A DNA stretch of 64,000 nucleotides from Macrosoma leucophasiata (GCA_036365455.1 JAWQUS010000003.1:5724001-5788000), one strand, 5' to 3'; counted from the first letter of the stretch, positions 1 to 11,030 are shown. The notes: generated from the sequence alone by a model not told the origin. Numbers and translations: made by a program.

Positions 1-566
1 AAACCCTGAACGACAACTATTGCAGTTCACTGCACGCAGTTCGATTCCCGTTTCATTATATTTGTGCAAATAAATTGCCGCCAACAGATGCGATGTACCT
101 GTTTTTATATTGTTTAAGAAATCAAATTCGTAAATGAATTATTAATTAGCTATATAATTTATTTTTGATTACGTTCCTTTCTATGTTTAATATAATTTTA
201 TACATAAAATCTACACAACAATTTTCACTCCGATATCACATTTTTCCATTTTAATTAAATCTTTAAATTCCCAATTCATATTTTATTTTAGGTCAAACCA
301 AACCCAATATGCAAATAAGGCACATTTTAACAGCTTTCCAGTTGCCTAAGAGTTTCAAGACTAAACCTTAACGACGTAAAACAAAAAGCATATTGTAAGT
401 TACTTGACAAAGAATCTCTTATGAAACTTAAGAAAATCCATTTGTCGTTTGAAAAGTTGAAGTATAAAATGAGTATAAAATGTAAGAAGTGAAAAATTTA
501 AATACAATGAAGAATGGAAGAATGGCAAATGGTTGTAACTGGTTTTCGTTTTAGGCACCCCAGTGG
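1..566. other. Unassigned AT-rich stretch
   Basis: I recognise no gene, RNA or repeat family here. Reading frames are short and interrupted. It ends where a family H retroelement tail begins. Confidence 0.5.
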
Positions 567-935
567 TATATAATAATAATGGCAACTCCTGATACGTCTC
601 ACTGCTGGGCTCAGTTTCTCCCCTTCTTGGGAGGCCTGGAGCTTACTCCACCACGCTGCTCCAATGAGGGTTGGTGGAGGTACGCGTTAGTGGCCATACG
701 CGTTAGTAGCCGCTGTCGGATGTTTTCAAACCGCCCTTAAGGCTTCCGAACAGGGTTAAACCTTTTCGGAGGCCGGAACCGGGACCGACGGCTTAACGTG
801 CCCTCCGAAGCACGAAAACGCGCATTTTAATTTGCCACTAGCACACCCAACCGCGCCCGTATCGCATAACCGAGTATATCGCTGGCAATCTACACCAGCT
901 GCGAGGCCATGCGCGCTTCAAATTTGTGTGTGCCC
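567..935 (+). repeat. Family H repeat copy (LINE 3-prime region type)
   Basis: The segment starts with 'aataataatggcaac' and continues 'cactgctgggc', 'gcttactccaccacgctgctccaat' (broken up by small changes), a poor-in-AT middle and 'ccatgcgcgcttc' at the end. The same order of blocks recurs at 62748-63172, and the first 75 bp recur at 48338-48412, so this is a dispersed repeat of about 370-420 bp. A GC-rich untranslated tail of this kind is typical of non-LTR elements in moths; that assignment is inference. The copy is diverged and has no usable reading frame. Confidence 0.7.
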
Positions 936-1590
936 CAATGGTCGGTGAAGCTTTTTAGAGGTCATTTGCAAAGGACGTCTCCTTCTTGGATCTGTCAGCA
1001 AGTTCCAGAACTTTTCAAGTGATAAACGGCACCAGTCCGGCAAATCACTAAAGTCGTTTACTTAATTGCTCCGACTAGTTTACTTTGAGTGTGCCGCTCG
1101 CCAAGTTTGCGTTAAGCGATGGAAAGTTTCATATTACAAGGTACAGTTTGGATAATTGATATCATTCTTCAGCTGTTACTACCAAAGTAGAAACAAGCAA
1201 AGGGATGGATGCGGTTAAGAGTAAGTATCCGTCTCGTCATCAGGACAGTTGTAGGTATATTATATTAATACTATAATACATTCAGAGGATAATATGAATT
1301 GATATGAACAGAAACGTAAAACTAATCTAAGGCGATATTCAGTGAAGTAGTCCAATAGAAAACCAATCCAATATTGTTGAGCTAAATCCATGATAGACAG
1401 AAAGGTCCGTGTGACGGTGTCAGCTTATTGCTTTGTGCCAATTCTAGGTCTCCTGAGCTAAGTCTATAATATCCAGCGGCGAGTTGTTCCACTAAGTACG
1501 TTAAGGATTTTTCTTGCGACCTAAATTGATGATGATAGCACTTTTATATTTTATTGCTCCATACAAATATTTTTAAATGCAACTCTCAGT
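936..1590. other. Unassigned stretch
   Basis: No open frame, RNA or repeat recognised. Around 1240-1300 it is simple AT-rich sequence. Confidence 0.45.
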
Positions 1591-1599
1591 TTGTACATT

Positions 1600-1715
1600 C
1601 TTTCACGCCCAAGCCGCTTCACTGATTGTAATGAAATTTAACATGAAGGTAGCTTGAACCCTAAGAAAGGATATCTATATACTATCTAGATACTTTTTAT
1701 TATCAGATCTAAATA
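1600..1715 (+). repeat. Retroelement tail fragment
   Basis: The phrase 'gattgtaatgaaatttaac' followed by 'gaaggtagcttgaaccc' and 'gaaaggatat' resembles the 3-prime tail of moth LINE/SINE families, which read approximately 'accgattttgatgaaattt...ggtagctt'. This is recognition by pattern with no second good copy in the window. Confidence 0.4.
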
Positions 1716-2020
1716 TAATGTGAAAAATTGTACGAGTAATGCACGACTATTATTTTAGAGGCTGCAAAATTCGAAATTACTTCGATGTGTTTAAGGGCCA
1801 GCGCCCACTGATGACGCGGTACGACACGGTGCGATATTTCGTGGACAAATGATTTTCAAAGTTATTTCAATGACGTTAAGACAAGACAAACAATAACATT
1901 AAGTACAGTACCCAGCATGAAATGTTGCACATCGAGTCTACGAAAAGTACAATCGGCTAGTTTCGACTTCGTAGAGCGTTATCTCTGCTGCACACGCCGC
2001 AGCACTGATAGTCCGGTATT

Positions 2021-2475
2021 AAGTAGAATTGGAGTGTATCCGACTTTAACGGGACTTCCACGGGTAGGTAGCTGATGTAATAAGGAGTAATTTAGGCTAC
2101 TTTTATCTCCATACATCCATACATACATACATACATACATACCTACATACAAATAGTAGAATTGGAATGTATCCGACTTTGACGGAACTTCCACGGGTAG
2201 GTAGCTGATGTAATAAGGAGTAACTTAGGCTACTATTATCTCCATACATCCATACATACCTACAAACAAATAAGTAGAATTGGAGTGTATCCGCCTTTGT
2301 CAGGACTTCCACGCGTAGGTAGCTGATGTAATAAGGAGTAACATAGGCTTCTTTTATCTCCATACATACATACATACCTACAAACAAATAAGTAGAATTG
2401 GAGTGTATCCGACTTTGTCGGGACATCCACGGGTAGGTAGCTGATGTAATAAGGAGTAACTTAGGCTACTTTTAT
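2021..2475 (-). repeat. Tandem repeat, four units of about 118-132 bp, derived from family F
   Basis: Units start at about 2021, 2153, 2272 and 2390, each beginning 'agtagaattgga' and containing 'tccgactttg', 'cgggtaggtagctgatgtaa' and 'taaggagtaacttaggc', then a run of (catac)n-like bases of variable length. The reverse complement matches 8880-8995, inside a family F repeat, so the array is a local expansion of part of one F copy. Open frames rich in Tyr, Val and Cys (from the tatgtatg runs) cross it but are repeat artefacts. Confidence 0.85.
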
Positions 2476-2548
2476 ACTAACTTCGTCCGGGTAGATAGTG
2501 AACAATCATAAATTCTCACGCGGACGAAGTCGCGCGGACAGCTAGTCA
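2474..2548 (-). repeat. Family F head (5-prime part) on the minus strand
   Basis: 'gacgaagtcgcgcggacagctagt' in pieces, with 'cttcgtccgggtagatagtg', is the reverse complement of the start of family F (compare 3066-3150 and 8775-8850). It directly continues the tandem array at 2021-2475, so array plus head make one expanded F copy. Confidence 0.75.
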
Positions 2549-3062
2549 TAAAAAAATATGGCCTCAGAAACCTTGAATAGAATTCCGCGAAACAGATTCT
2601 AGCTTCGCTCTAGAAATTGCAGCTAACATTATTTAACTGCAATTACAATTTATAAAACCACAGCCATGTTCAAAATTCCTTACTGTATTCCCGTTCCGAA
2701 ATTTTCAAGCACTAAACTTTGATGTTCACAATTTTAATTTCCTTGCCAATGCAGTAAGTATTTTTACACTTATGTTTGTTTTTTGTTTTTTTTTTATTTA
2801 TTAGACTGAAAGTGATCATGACTCGACCCAACATGCAATTTATATTATCTTTTGACATTTCCTTTGGTGGGCAGGCGGCAGAGAGCGTAGACTGACAAAA
2901 AATTAAATAGGTTTCGAAAAAGTTATGCTGTATCTTAATACCACGTACCTACTATCAATCAATATAAGCAAAATTGCCACCCGCTGCGCTGATATCATCT
3001 AGCGATGTATTTCAGTTGTCATCGACATTAAAATTTACAAGAATTAGACGAGTATTATATAT
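2549..3062. other. Unassigned stretch
   Basis: AT-rich, with a T-rich run near 2785. I recognise no gene or repeat. Confidence 0.45.
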
Positions 3063-3065
3063 TAC

Positions 3066-3325
3066 TAGCTGTGCCCGCGACTTCGCCCGCGTGAGAATTT
3101 ATCATTGTTCAGTATTTACCCGGACGAAGTCGTGGGTGCAGCAAGTATAAAAGTAGCCTAAGTCACTCCTTATTACATCACCTATCATCTCTAGACAGAC
3201 AAAAATTGTAAAAAAAATTGTTTTGTTATATGTACCGTGTATACATACTATACATACATATGCATTTAGTAAAAAGCGGTTATTTTTATAATACAAACAG
3301 ACACTTCAATTTTATTTATTTGTAC
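3066..3325 (+). repeat. Family F repeat copy
   Basis: Begins 'ctagctgtgcccgcgactt', continues 'agtagcctaagtcactcc' and 'ttattacatca', then after an internal deletion 'agacagacaaaaattgta', 'accgtgtatacata', 'gcatttagtaaaaagcgg' and ends 'cttcaattttatttatttgta'. Other copies: 8772-9175 (longest), 36262-36447 and the array at 2021-2548. Probably the 3-prime end of a retroelement; clade not assigned. Confidence 0.8.
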
Positions 3326-3329
3326 CTAG

Positions 3330-3900
3330 TACCTATGTACTTATAGATGTAATTCGGACAACTTCGTGTCACAAACCACAGAAACGTCTGATTGATTTCA
3401 AAATCGTTTTAGTTTAATAAAAGAAATCCATAAAATAGTGATATCAATTCATATATCTGGTAAAAAATTTTAAACCAAATGAAACTAGACTAATTAAATA
3501 AAATTCACAAATGACGATAAGCTGAAAATTGAGGTGACGCTATTATTTTGATATAATAAACGCCTAGACGCCTCGCAGTGCTGGGGCTTATCGTTGAACC
3601 TTAATCCAAATTAAACTCATAACAATGTAACGACTCTACGTAATCCCAAAATTGTTTCGCCTTTTCAACTTTTCTCACATAATAAACCATGATTACGGGT
3701 ATTTAGGGCGTCAGGGTAAGCAACAGTTAAAATTAAATAGATAATTCTGTTCAATTTAATGACATTTAATTGCATTATCATACTGTTTAGGAATAATATT
3801 GGATTTGGATATAAACGGCCTCGGTACCTTGATGGCGGGTCTACTGTTAAGCGCGAGGTTTCTTCCTAAGGAGGAGTTCCCAGTGGCACCTTCGATGTTT
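3330..3900. other. Unassigned stretch
   Basis: No recognised gene. It precedes a family A copy. Short minus-strand frames that run through 3756-3977 partly read the A repeat and are not credible genes. Confidence 0.45.
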
Positions 3901-3904
3901 GATA

Positions 3905-4187
3905 AATATTTTTTCTTATGTAATGGAAGTGGCAAACAAACATGCAGTTCACAGTGATGACTGCAGCCTATAGACACTTACACAAAGACCAGAGGTCAAA
4001 ATACAGATGCGTTACTACTTCTGAGGCCTAAGGTGTTATGCCTCTGTGCCGGAAATTACAGGGCCGGACAAAATCATCTGACCGGAACACGATAGTGCTG
4101 AACACTACCATTTAGCGGTAAGTATATTAGGTAATGCGGTGGTGCTTACGCCCGCGGTCTCCGACACTGGAGCTCTACTACCAGTAA
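3905..4187 (+). repeat. Family A repeat copy (A-tailed short interspersed element)
   Basis: Contains the family's diagnostic blocks in order: 'aatggaagtggcaaacaa', 'gactgcagcctatagacac', 'gaggcctaaggtgttatgcc', 'ccggaacacgatagtgctg', 'aacactaccatttagcgg', and 'ctggagctcta'. In the opposite direction full copies run from 'tactggtggtagagctcc' to a terminal A-run, so the element is probably transcribed as the complement of this strand. About two dozen copies or fragments occur in the window. I see no tRNA promoter boxes; calling it a SINE is inference. Confidence 0.8.
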
Positions 4188-4439
4188 AAATAGCTCGATA
4201 CACGGTCTTCTGTATTATTCTATGACTGTCAAGAAGCGTTACATACAACGCCTTTTTCAAAAAATTATTCCTGTCAGAATGTGAGTCCTTTCTACTCATT
4301 AAGCATCGACGTTATAAAGCACAATACGTTAACTTCCTGAAATGTTACCCAAATATAAATACAATTCATGTAAATCTACTATCCCTTTCTTATTTAACCA
4401 AATCTAACCGTGACGTGGCAATCATGAAATAAAATGGAT

Positions 4440-5070
4440 TTATATACGCAAATGAGACGGAAGCGTGTTGCCAAATTGCGCTGCCAGTCGCTAATTTGAT
4501 AACGGTCTTTTTGCTACCCACCCTCACAGACAGGTATACGGCCTCTTTCGCACTTCATAAAAGTTTGGGGAAATTGTGAGCGATGTGAGCATACGGCAGA
4601 TATCCGTATTGGATATTTAAAAAAATATAGTAAGTATCTACAGTATATAAAAAGTCATCAAAAGTTTTCCTACTCTCCGATAGATGGCAAAACTAAGAAG
4701 TATCACCGCTGTGCCGGTCGTAGTGGGGGGTGTTAGGTTATTTTCGTTACGAAATTTCTGGATTCGGTCTCCACGCTCAAGGCCCGCGATAGAAGCTATG
4801 CAATAGCTTAAAAATATAATCATATCTGTCCATATTATACTCGCAAATGAGACCGACGCGTGTTGTCAGCTTACACTGCCTGTCGCTAATTTCAAATTGG
4901 TCTTTTTGCTACCCTCCCACCCTCATAGTATACGTTGCTGTTCGCACTTCAAAGTGTGGCATTTGTACGCGTAACGCGCAACGATGCGATGTAGGCATGC
5001 GGCAACCCGCCAAACCGCTTTCTATTGTGTTCGGGATTAACAAGTTGGCGCGCGGCGGTCTATTGTAAAA
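4440..5070 (+). repeat. Diverged direct duplication (two about 160-bp units)
   Basis: Unit 1 (about 4445-4600) and unit 2 (about 4845-5010) share 'cgcaaatgagac', 'cgtgttg', 'tgcc.gtcgctaattt', 'ggtctttttgctaccc', 'ccaccctca' and 'ttcgcacttca' in the same order. They are separated by about 240 bp of unrelated sequence. The second unit lies in a 73-codon open frame (4847-5068) without known motifs. I do not recognise the family. Confidence 0.6.
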
Positions 5071-5400
5071 GTCGATAATTAATTTTCGATCGCGATTAAA
5101 ATATATATAATTTTAGTAACACGATGATAAGTTCAAATCTGCATTACTCGGATGAGTAGTTACTATCCATTGCATATAATTAAATTTGATAATTACATTT
5201 TCAAGTCCAATGTCGTAGAGTTCTAGTATATTAATAATTTAGTCTACAAATCGTTTGCCTTTAATTATCTTAGGACTAACCAAAGGGACTAACTTTGACT
5301 GGGACGAAAAAGTACCAAGGAAGAAGGAGAGAGGAGCTTAAGGTATAACATAAGTACCATCGCGACTGTGTTCCACGGCACTGTTTCAGCTCGAACCTTT
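5071..5400. other. Unassigned AT-rich stretch
   Basis: Nothing recognised between the duplicated block and the next family A copy. Confidence 0.45.
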
Positions 5401-5402
5401 AC

Positions 5403-5690
5403 TTTTTTATGTAATGGAAGTGGTAAACAAGCATGCAGTTCACATTGATGTTAAGTGATGACTGCAGCCTATAGACACCCGTCTATAAAGACCAAGGTTA
5501 AAATGAAGATGCGTTATCACTCCTGAGGCCTAAGGTGTTATGCCTCTGTGCCGGTTACTACAGGGCCGTACATTACCACCTGACCGGAACACAATAGTGC
5601 TGAACACTACCATTTCGCGGCAAGTATATTAGGTAATGCGGCGGTGCCTACACCCGCGAGCTGCGTCACTAGAGCTCCACCACTTGATCT
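5403..5690 (+). repeat. Family A repeat copy
   Basis: Near full length, preceded by a T-run and 'atgtaatggaagtgg', ending 'gagctccaccact'. Same block order as the copy at 3905-4187. Confidence 0.85.
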
Positions 5691-5954
5691 ATGTGCTACT
5701 AAATTGTAGCTGGACCCTACTTTTCTATATTTTTAGCTGTGTCACCATCTAAACTTACGCGATATAGTCCATAAATCATGATAGAAAGACACAAGATGTG
5801 TATCCCCACAACACACTAGGCTGAGAAGCGGATCCACAGAGGTCTGTCTGTACAGCCTTTAAGAACTCTGTATTAAAAATTAAATACGTAATCGTTCAAA
5901 ATCTTTAATTATTCGATTAAATCTACATTAGGTATACTTATACCAGAATCAGAA

Positions 5955-6232
5955 TGTTTTTTGTCGAATGAGCGATTGACTAAACAGATATACAATGCGA
6001 ATGGATGGTTGCAGAGGCCCAGGAAGACCAAGACTGACCTACCATGGCCAAATAGGTTGAGTTCTGTCTGATGATGGGGTCAAAAGTCTTAGGAATCGGC
6101 GTGCATGTATGTAAGAAGAAGGTAGACCCGCCTCCCGGTCTTGACACGGGAGGCGGGTCAAGACTGGGATAACTGACGCTCCACACTCTCTGCCTACCTC
6201 GTTAGGGACCTGGCGTGAAGATACATGCACAT
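5955..6232 (+). pseudogene. LINE carboxy-terminal coding remnant with hairpin insertion
   Basis: The sequence parallels 43604-43912 and 17985-18185: 'gatggttgcagaggcccag', 'ggtcaaaagtcttaggaat', 'cggcgtgcatgtatg', 'taccccgttagggacctgg' (here with one change) and 'cgtgaagatacat'. In the 43.6-kb copy this encodes the end of a non-LTR retrotransposon protein. Here the frame is lost through small indels and through insertion of a GC-rich inverted repeat at 6125-6159. Dead fragment; clade not determined. Confidence 0.75.
6125..6159. repeat. Perfect 13-bp GC-rich hairpin
   Basis: Arms 6125-6137 (gacccgcctcccg) and 6147-6159 (cgggaggcgggtc) flank a 9-base loop. The loop and right flank also contain an inverted pair (gtcttgac at 6138-6145, gtcaagac at 6157-6164). 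It interrupts a LINE remnant at a place where related copies have no such sequence. Confidence 0.85.
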
Positions 6233-6234
6233 AT

Positions 6235-7010
6235 CCATTCCGGAAACAACAGTATAGAATATATAAATATAAAATGGTGGTTGTGGGAAACCCTGAAAAA
6301 CATACGAGACTCCAAACCACTGCGTATCAATTTATAGATACGTACCTACATTAAAAAAAAAACCTTAATAACTCCTGTAGTCCATGCGGGCGTAGCTAAC
6401 ACGTAGCTAGTAGGTATAGTTATAGGCTTATCGTAAAAAAAGGCGAACACAATTTATAGCAAGCTGACCCTTAATCTAACCCCATTACAAGACTGACCTA
6501 CCAATCGTTTAAGTGAACAATCAATCGTACAATCGTTAATCAAAATGGCCGCCGCCCATCGTCGGTAATATTTCAGCGTACAACCTTCGTTTCCTCTTCC
6601 TGTCCTGTTTCCCTTCACCTTGGAATTCTGTGGAACATATTTTTTCGTTATTCGTGTCGGTTAATTAGGTCTGGGTAAATATATTGCCAGATATTGTTAA
6701 TAGAATATTGGATAATTATGAGTATATACTAAATCATTTCATCTAATTCCAGGCTCATATTTTTCTGAAGGCGGGGGCAGTATTATATTGTATACAATCA
6801 TGAATCCTTATATACATCCATGATTGGTCTATTATATAATAGAGAAGCTGCGGCGGTTTCATTGTGAATCTTCCGTTGCAACTTAGTATGTATTTAAAGC
6901 ACAGAATAGATTTATCTAGTCCGTGATATATCCTAGCAAATAAATCGATCCGAGCTGCCACCGGACTATGATCGTTTAAATAGCCATTCGATTAAAAGGA
7001 ATGTACTTAC
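6235..7010. other. Unassigned stretch
   Basis: No gene or repeat recognised; small AT-rich frames only. Confidence 0.4.
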
Positions 7011-7011
7011 G

Positions 7012-7182
7012 TATGTGCCCGGAGATGTCAATAGGCTCGCCACCTGTTACCTACATGGGCCAAAACGTAACCGGCGAATCGTGGGTGTTTGCATGTATGA
7101 TTGAATTGGGTGAATGCATGCATTTGCCTCTGCCTACCACTTCGGGGATTACAGGAGTGGAGTGACGTTTATTTACTTATGT
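7012..7182 (+). mobile_element. SINE B, 5-prime-truncated copy
   Basis: Matches the 3-prime half of the tRNA-headed SINE B: 'atgtgcccggagatgtcaa', 'ggctcgccacctgttac', 'gggccaaaacgtaaccggc', 'gaatcgtgggtgtttgcatg', 'ttcggggattacagg' and 'gtgacgttt'. The tRNA-like head is missing. Insert 'ttgggtg' near 7106 is copy-specific. Confidence 0.85.
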
Positions 7183-7184
7183 AT

Positions 7185-7760
7185 TTCAAACAAACGTACT
7201 CAGTGAACGCTAATTACTGAACTCAAACGAATAAAAATGTTTTCCTTATTCATAATAAATTGCAAAATAAATCTGGCACGAGTATACACTTTCAAAATAC
7301 GAGAAGTGCAAGCAAAACTTTTTATAAAAGTTGCTGTACTTGTACTTTTTCTGCATTTTCTAAATACGACAAAGTCAAGTGGTCCGGAGGAGGTTCGTCA
7401 GCGTGATTTCTTATGAAATATTTATGATGCAATTTCTTTATGAGCGAATAGTTATACCGCAGTGTAGTATTCCTATGTAAAAATAATAAAAAACGGTAAG
7501 CCAATGCATTTCCGCGAAGTTAATTTAATATCTTTGTTCATACTGTAAAGGATTTTAGCTCTTATCCGCCTGTTGCTTTCGTTGATTCCAATTTAACTGG
7601 TTTTTCTCGTATTTCGTTGAATAAAACATTATTTTTAGTTTGTACTAATGAGCTGTGACGTGGTAATGTACTTCTCGGTTAATTCTGTTCTCTCGAAAAA
7701 CATTTTGTGCGACGAGAGGATCTGTTATTATATTTTCATATTTTAAGGGGTATAATAAAG
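7185..7760. other. Unassigned stretch
   Basis: AT-rich. No convincing gene or repeat. Confidence 0.4.
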
Positions 7761-7763
7761 GGA

Positions 7764-7974
7764 AAGTATATAAATAAATAAATAAATACGCTTACACTCA
7801 CAGCCCCACACTAGGTATAAACCTGTATCGTGGGTGCCACATAACACATACACAAACATCCAGACCCGAAACAAATATCTGTAGGTCATACAAATATTTG
7901 TCCCGGTGCGGGGATCGAACCCGCGATCCTTCGAATCAAACGGTGGTTTCGCACCGCTGGACTAACCGGGTCGT
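7764..7974 (-). mobile_element. SINE C, tRNA-headed, near full length
   Basis: On the minus strand the unit opens with a tRNA-like head 'cccggttagtccagcggtgc', contains an RNA polymerase III B-box type motif 'gggttcgatcccc' and an A-box type 'ggttagtccagcgg', then a body 'ctacagatatttgtttcggg', 'gtgggtgcca...' and ends in (atttatt)n. Other copies: 46655-46855, 53076-53275 and 58648-58815. This one has the best preserved head. It is a SINE and not a tRNA gene, because the body and A/T-rich tail travel with the head in all copies. Confidence 0.85.
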
Positions 7975-8009
7975 CAAATATTTTTTTTTAGTTTATACTG
8001 TATGTACTG

Positions 8010-8635
8010 GTTAGTCGTTTTTAGGGTTCCGTAGTAAACAAGGAACCCTTATAGTTTCGCCATGTCCGTCTGTCTGTCTGTCTGTCTGTCCGTCCGCGGT
8101 TTAGCGCAAAAACTATTGGTAGTAGAGACTTGAAATTTGGCACAAGTATACACCTTTATAACGCCGACAAAGTGGTAGAATAAAAACATGAAAAAAAAAA
8201 TACATTTAGGGTAACCTCAACATGTAACGCACGAATATTTTTTTTTATTTTCGATTTCCATACAGTGCGGGTTGTCATTGGATAGGTCTTTCAAAAATAT
8301 TATGGATGTCTGAACATAATTTTTAGATTTAGGTAACTGCTCGTGACTTATTAAGCTTTAAAGTGAACATTTTCGTTAGAGTCAAGTGTCCCCCCCTCTA
8401 CCAACTAAACGGTTGTTGTTAGAGATTCAAACGTTACGGCAATAGTAGCTGCATATAATGAAATTAAAAGGAAAACTATCACACTTATGTTGGCCTTGCA
8501 AGTTTGCGAGTGATAGTCGATCAAATGTATTTTACTCGAAAATTTCGAACAACTCCATAAAAAATATTTATTTAGTTAAATACATATACGGCACCCTACA
8601 CTGCGCGTGGCCCGACACGCACTTGACCGGTTTTT
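8010..8635 (+). repeat. Family G retroelement tail, long copy
   Basis: Opens 'agggttccgtagtaaacaag', then 'tagtttcgcca', a (gtct)n run, 'gtccgcggtttagcgcaaaa', 'ggcacaagtatacacctt', 'gactatcaaacgttacgg'-like stretches and ends 'ggcccgacacgcacttgacc' 'ggttttttt'. A second copy lies at 44930-45440 and an inverted fragment at 48690-48765. A short open frame (8458-8679) within it is not conserved in the second copy. Confidence 0.8.
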
Positions 8636-8637
8636 TT

Positions 8638-8712
8638 ATAAGTCATGAAAGTGGCAATCAGGAATATAATTTACATTGATTGTAAGTGAATATTGTAGCC
8701 TATAAGCATCTT
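8638..8712 (+). repeat. Family A fragment, diverged
   Basis: 'catgaaagtggcaatca', 'tttacattgattgtaagtga' and 'tgtagcctataagcatc' parallel the first quarter of family A (plus orientation). Confidence 0.6.
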
Positions 8713-8741
8713 CATACATTATAACTATAGATTTCTTCTTC

Positions 8742-8771
8742 AGAGATAAATCCGAAAACTAGTTTTATTCC
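8742..8771 (+). repeat. Short Penelope-like tail fragment
   Basis: 'agataaatccgaaaactag' followed by 'ttttatt' matches the terminus of the Penelope-like element at 27755-27791 and the fragment at 56069-56108. Only about 30 bp. Confidence 0.5.
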
Positions 8772-9175
8772 AATAAGCTGTGCCCGCGACTTTGTCCACA
8801 AGAGATAAAATATGGTTGTTCAGTATCTACCCAGACGAAGTTGTGGGCGCAGCTAGTATAAAAGTAGCCTAAGTTACTCCTTATTACATCAGCTATCTGC
8901 CAGTGAAAGTCTCGTCAAAATCGGAGACACTCAAATTCTATTTATTTGTATGTGGGTATGTATGTATGTATGGATGTATGTATGGAGATAAAAGTCCCGT
9001 CAAAATCGGTCCCGCCGTTCCCAAGATTAGCCCCGCCAAACAGACTGACAGACAGACAAAAATCGTAAGAAATGTTTTGGTATATGTACCGTGTATAGAT
9101 ACATATGCATTTAGTAAAAAGCGGTTATTTTAATAATACAAACAGACACTCCAATTTTATTTATTTGTATAGATT
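8772..9175 (+). repeat. Family F repeat, longest copy
   Basis: Runs from 'agctgtgcccgcgacttt' through 'gtataaaagtagcctaag', 'cttattacatcagctatctg', 'ccagtgaaagtc', a (tatg)n stretch at 8947-8980, a partial internal duplication ('cccgtcaaaatcgg' after 'tcgtcaaaatcgg'), 'gacagacagacaaaaatcg' and 'tccaattttatttatttgta'. The internal duplication is the same segment that is expanded to four units at 2021-2475. Confidence 0.85.
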
Positions 9176-9229
9176 TATTATTATGGAAGGTAATATACAA
9201 CATAAGATCTAAAAATTCTGTGAAAATTT

Positions 9230-9829
9230 AAGCGTCTACTTGCTACCGTTATTATCGAGCAAAAAATATACGAAAAAAAAACAACTGCATTGTATGCCCC
9301 CTTGAACCTCATAACATTTTAATTTTCTTATTTTTTGTAATTCATTTTGTTTTTATTGCGGTAACAGAAATACATAATTTATGAAAATATTAGATTTCTA
9401 GCTATCACTATTTATGAGATACAGCCTGGTGACAGACAGACGGACGGACAGACAGACAGACAGACAGACAACGGAGGATTAGTTATCCGTAGGGTCCGTT
9501 TTTACCTTTTAGGTACGAAATCCCCTAAAAGATAGAACTAAAATACAGAATAGCTTAAAAATATTCGATATGTTTCTTTAAATTGACACAACTTTATTTC
9601 TAAACCGATTCACATGAAACAAACACTTAATGTTATGTGAAACTTACCACAATATAATAGTGAAAACAGCAAATCGAATAAGGCTTTTATGAAATGAGGG
9701 TGCACAAACACATAGACAAACAGACATTTTTTCGGGATAAAAAGTACCCAGTGTTGTGCGCCAAAGGTTAAAGTATAATCATACCAAGTTTCATTGTAAT
9801 CGGACCACTAGATTTTGTGTGATGCTTGA

Positions 9830-9860
<31 letters not shown>

Positions 9861-9985
9861 AAATTTTTTCTAATCACATATTTGTGTTCGGTATCGATCT
9901 AGTAACATCCCCTGGTATTTATTTTTTCAATATTTTCAATGTACAGAACTTACATTTCTGCAGTTTTATTATAAGTATAGATATG
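9230..9985 (+). repeat. Family N retroelement tail, long copy
   Basis: Carries 'acagacggacggacagacag', 'gtagggtccgtttttacct', 'taggtacgaaatcccctaaa', a second (caga)n run at 9834-9860, 'ggtatcgatctagtaacatc' and 'gcagttttattataagtata'. The reverse complement recurs at 18368-18910 and in part at 30530-30695. Two separate CAGA tracts per copy show it is a compound tail. No coding capacity. Confidence 0.8.
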
Positions 9986-10255
9986 ATTTTTATTTATATT
10001 TTCCTCCTTTTGAAGCTGTTCTTGTTTACAACCTACTGTTAAAAAAACTTCAGTGAGTAAACAAAATAAGGATAAAATCCTTGGTGATACAAATTATAGT
10101 TTCCTGTGTCACGATGATACAATCAGGATTCTTTTATTAATGTTTGGCTTAGTGCCAAGATTAAGATATACCTATTAATAAGTACGATAAGATAACATCA
10201 AAATCAGTAAGTCACAACCCCGGTATTTAGTACTTCGTTCGTGAAAATAATTATT

Positions 10256-10555
10256 TCACTGGTTGTAGAGTTCTAGTATAAGGGCTCGAGGGTGTAGGTA
10301 TCACCGCATTACCTAATCTATCATGCCGCCAAATGGTAGTGTTCAGCACTATCATGTTCCGGTTAGATAGTCAATGTATGTCCCAGTAATAACTATCACA
10401 GAGACGTAACGACATAAGTCGCAGGGGTGGTAACGCATCTGCATTTTGATCTCTGATTTTTGTGTAGATGTCTATAAGCTGCATCTATGAGCAGTTATCA
10501 CTTAACATCCATGTGAACTGCATGTTTGTTTGCCACCATCGTTACATAAAAATAT
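10256..10555 (-). repeat. Family A repeat copy
   Basis: Runs 'actggttgtagagttctag' to 'catcgttacataaaaa', that is in the presumed sense direction with a short A-run at the right end. More diverged than the 36-kb and 43-kb copies. Confidence 0.85.
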
Positions 10556-10797
10556 AGTAAATAGTTTTTGTTTTAAAATAGTTTATTTATAAGTAATTTA
10601 GCTATTTTCACCGTGTCTAGTAGTTACTTAGAAAGACGTTGTCCGTGTGATGCTTGAGGAACCCGATGAAGATGAAGACTTACTTTGACCAAAAGATCGA
10701 CTACTAAAAATTGGGGTCAAATTTTACATGTATGAATAGAGTGATGAAGGTAGAAGAAGCCACGGTTCCAAGTAAGGATACAAGATATTTTACTTTA

Positions 10798-11030
10798 TTT
10801 GCCGCTAAATTGTAGTGTTCAGCACTATCGTGTTCCGGTCAGGTGGTAATGTACGGCCCTGTAATTTCCGGCACAGAGGCATAACACCTTAAGCCTCAGG
10901 AGGGGTAACGCATCTGCATTTTGATCCTGGTCTTTGTATGCGTGTCTATAGGCTGCAGTCATCACTTAACATCAATGTGAAGTGCATGCTTGTTTACCAC
11001 TTCCATGATATAAAAAAAAAGAAAAAAATA
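10798..11030 (-). repeat. Family A repeat copy, 5-prime truncated
   Basis: Starts at 'gccgctaaattgtagtgttc' and ends 'ccacttccatgatataaaa' plus an A-rich tail. The first approximately 70 bp of the family are absent, as expected for a retrotransposed copy truncated at its 5-prime end. Confidence 0.85.

Noticed and set aside
2103..2426. Repetitive Tyr/Val/Cys-rich protein
   Set aside because: Read-through of the tandem array of family F units with (catac)n runs.
8060..8095. CRISPR-like or regulatory GTCT arrays (also 9430, 9835, 18498, 44983)
   Set aside because: Simple tetranucleotide tracts at fixed positions of retroelement tails; no spacers.
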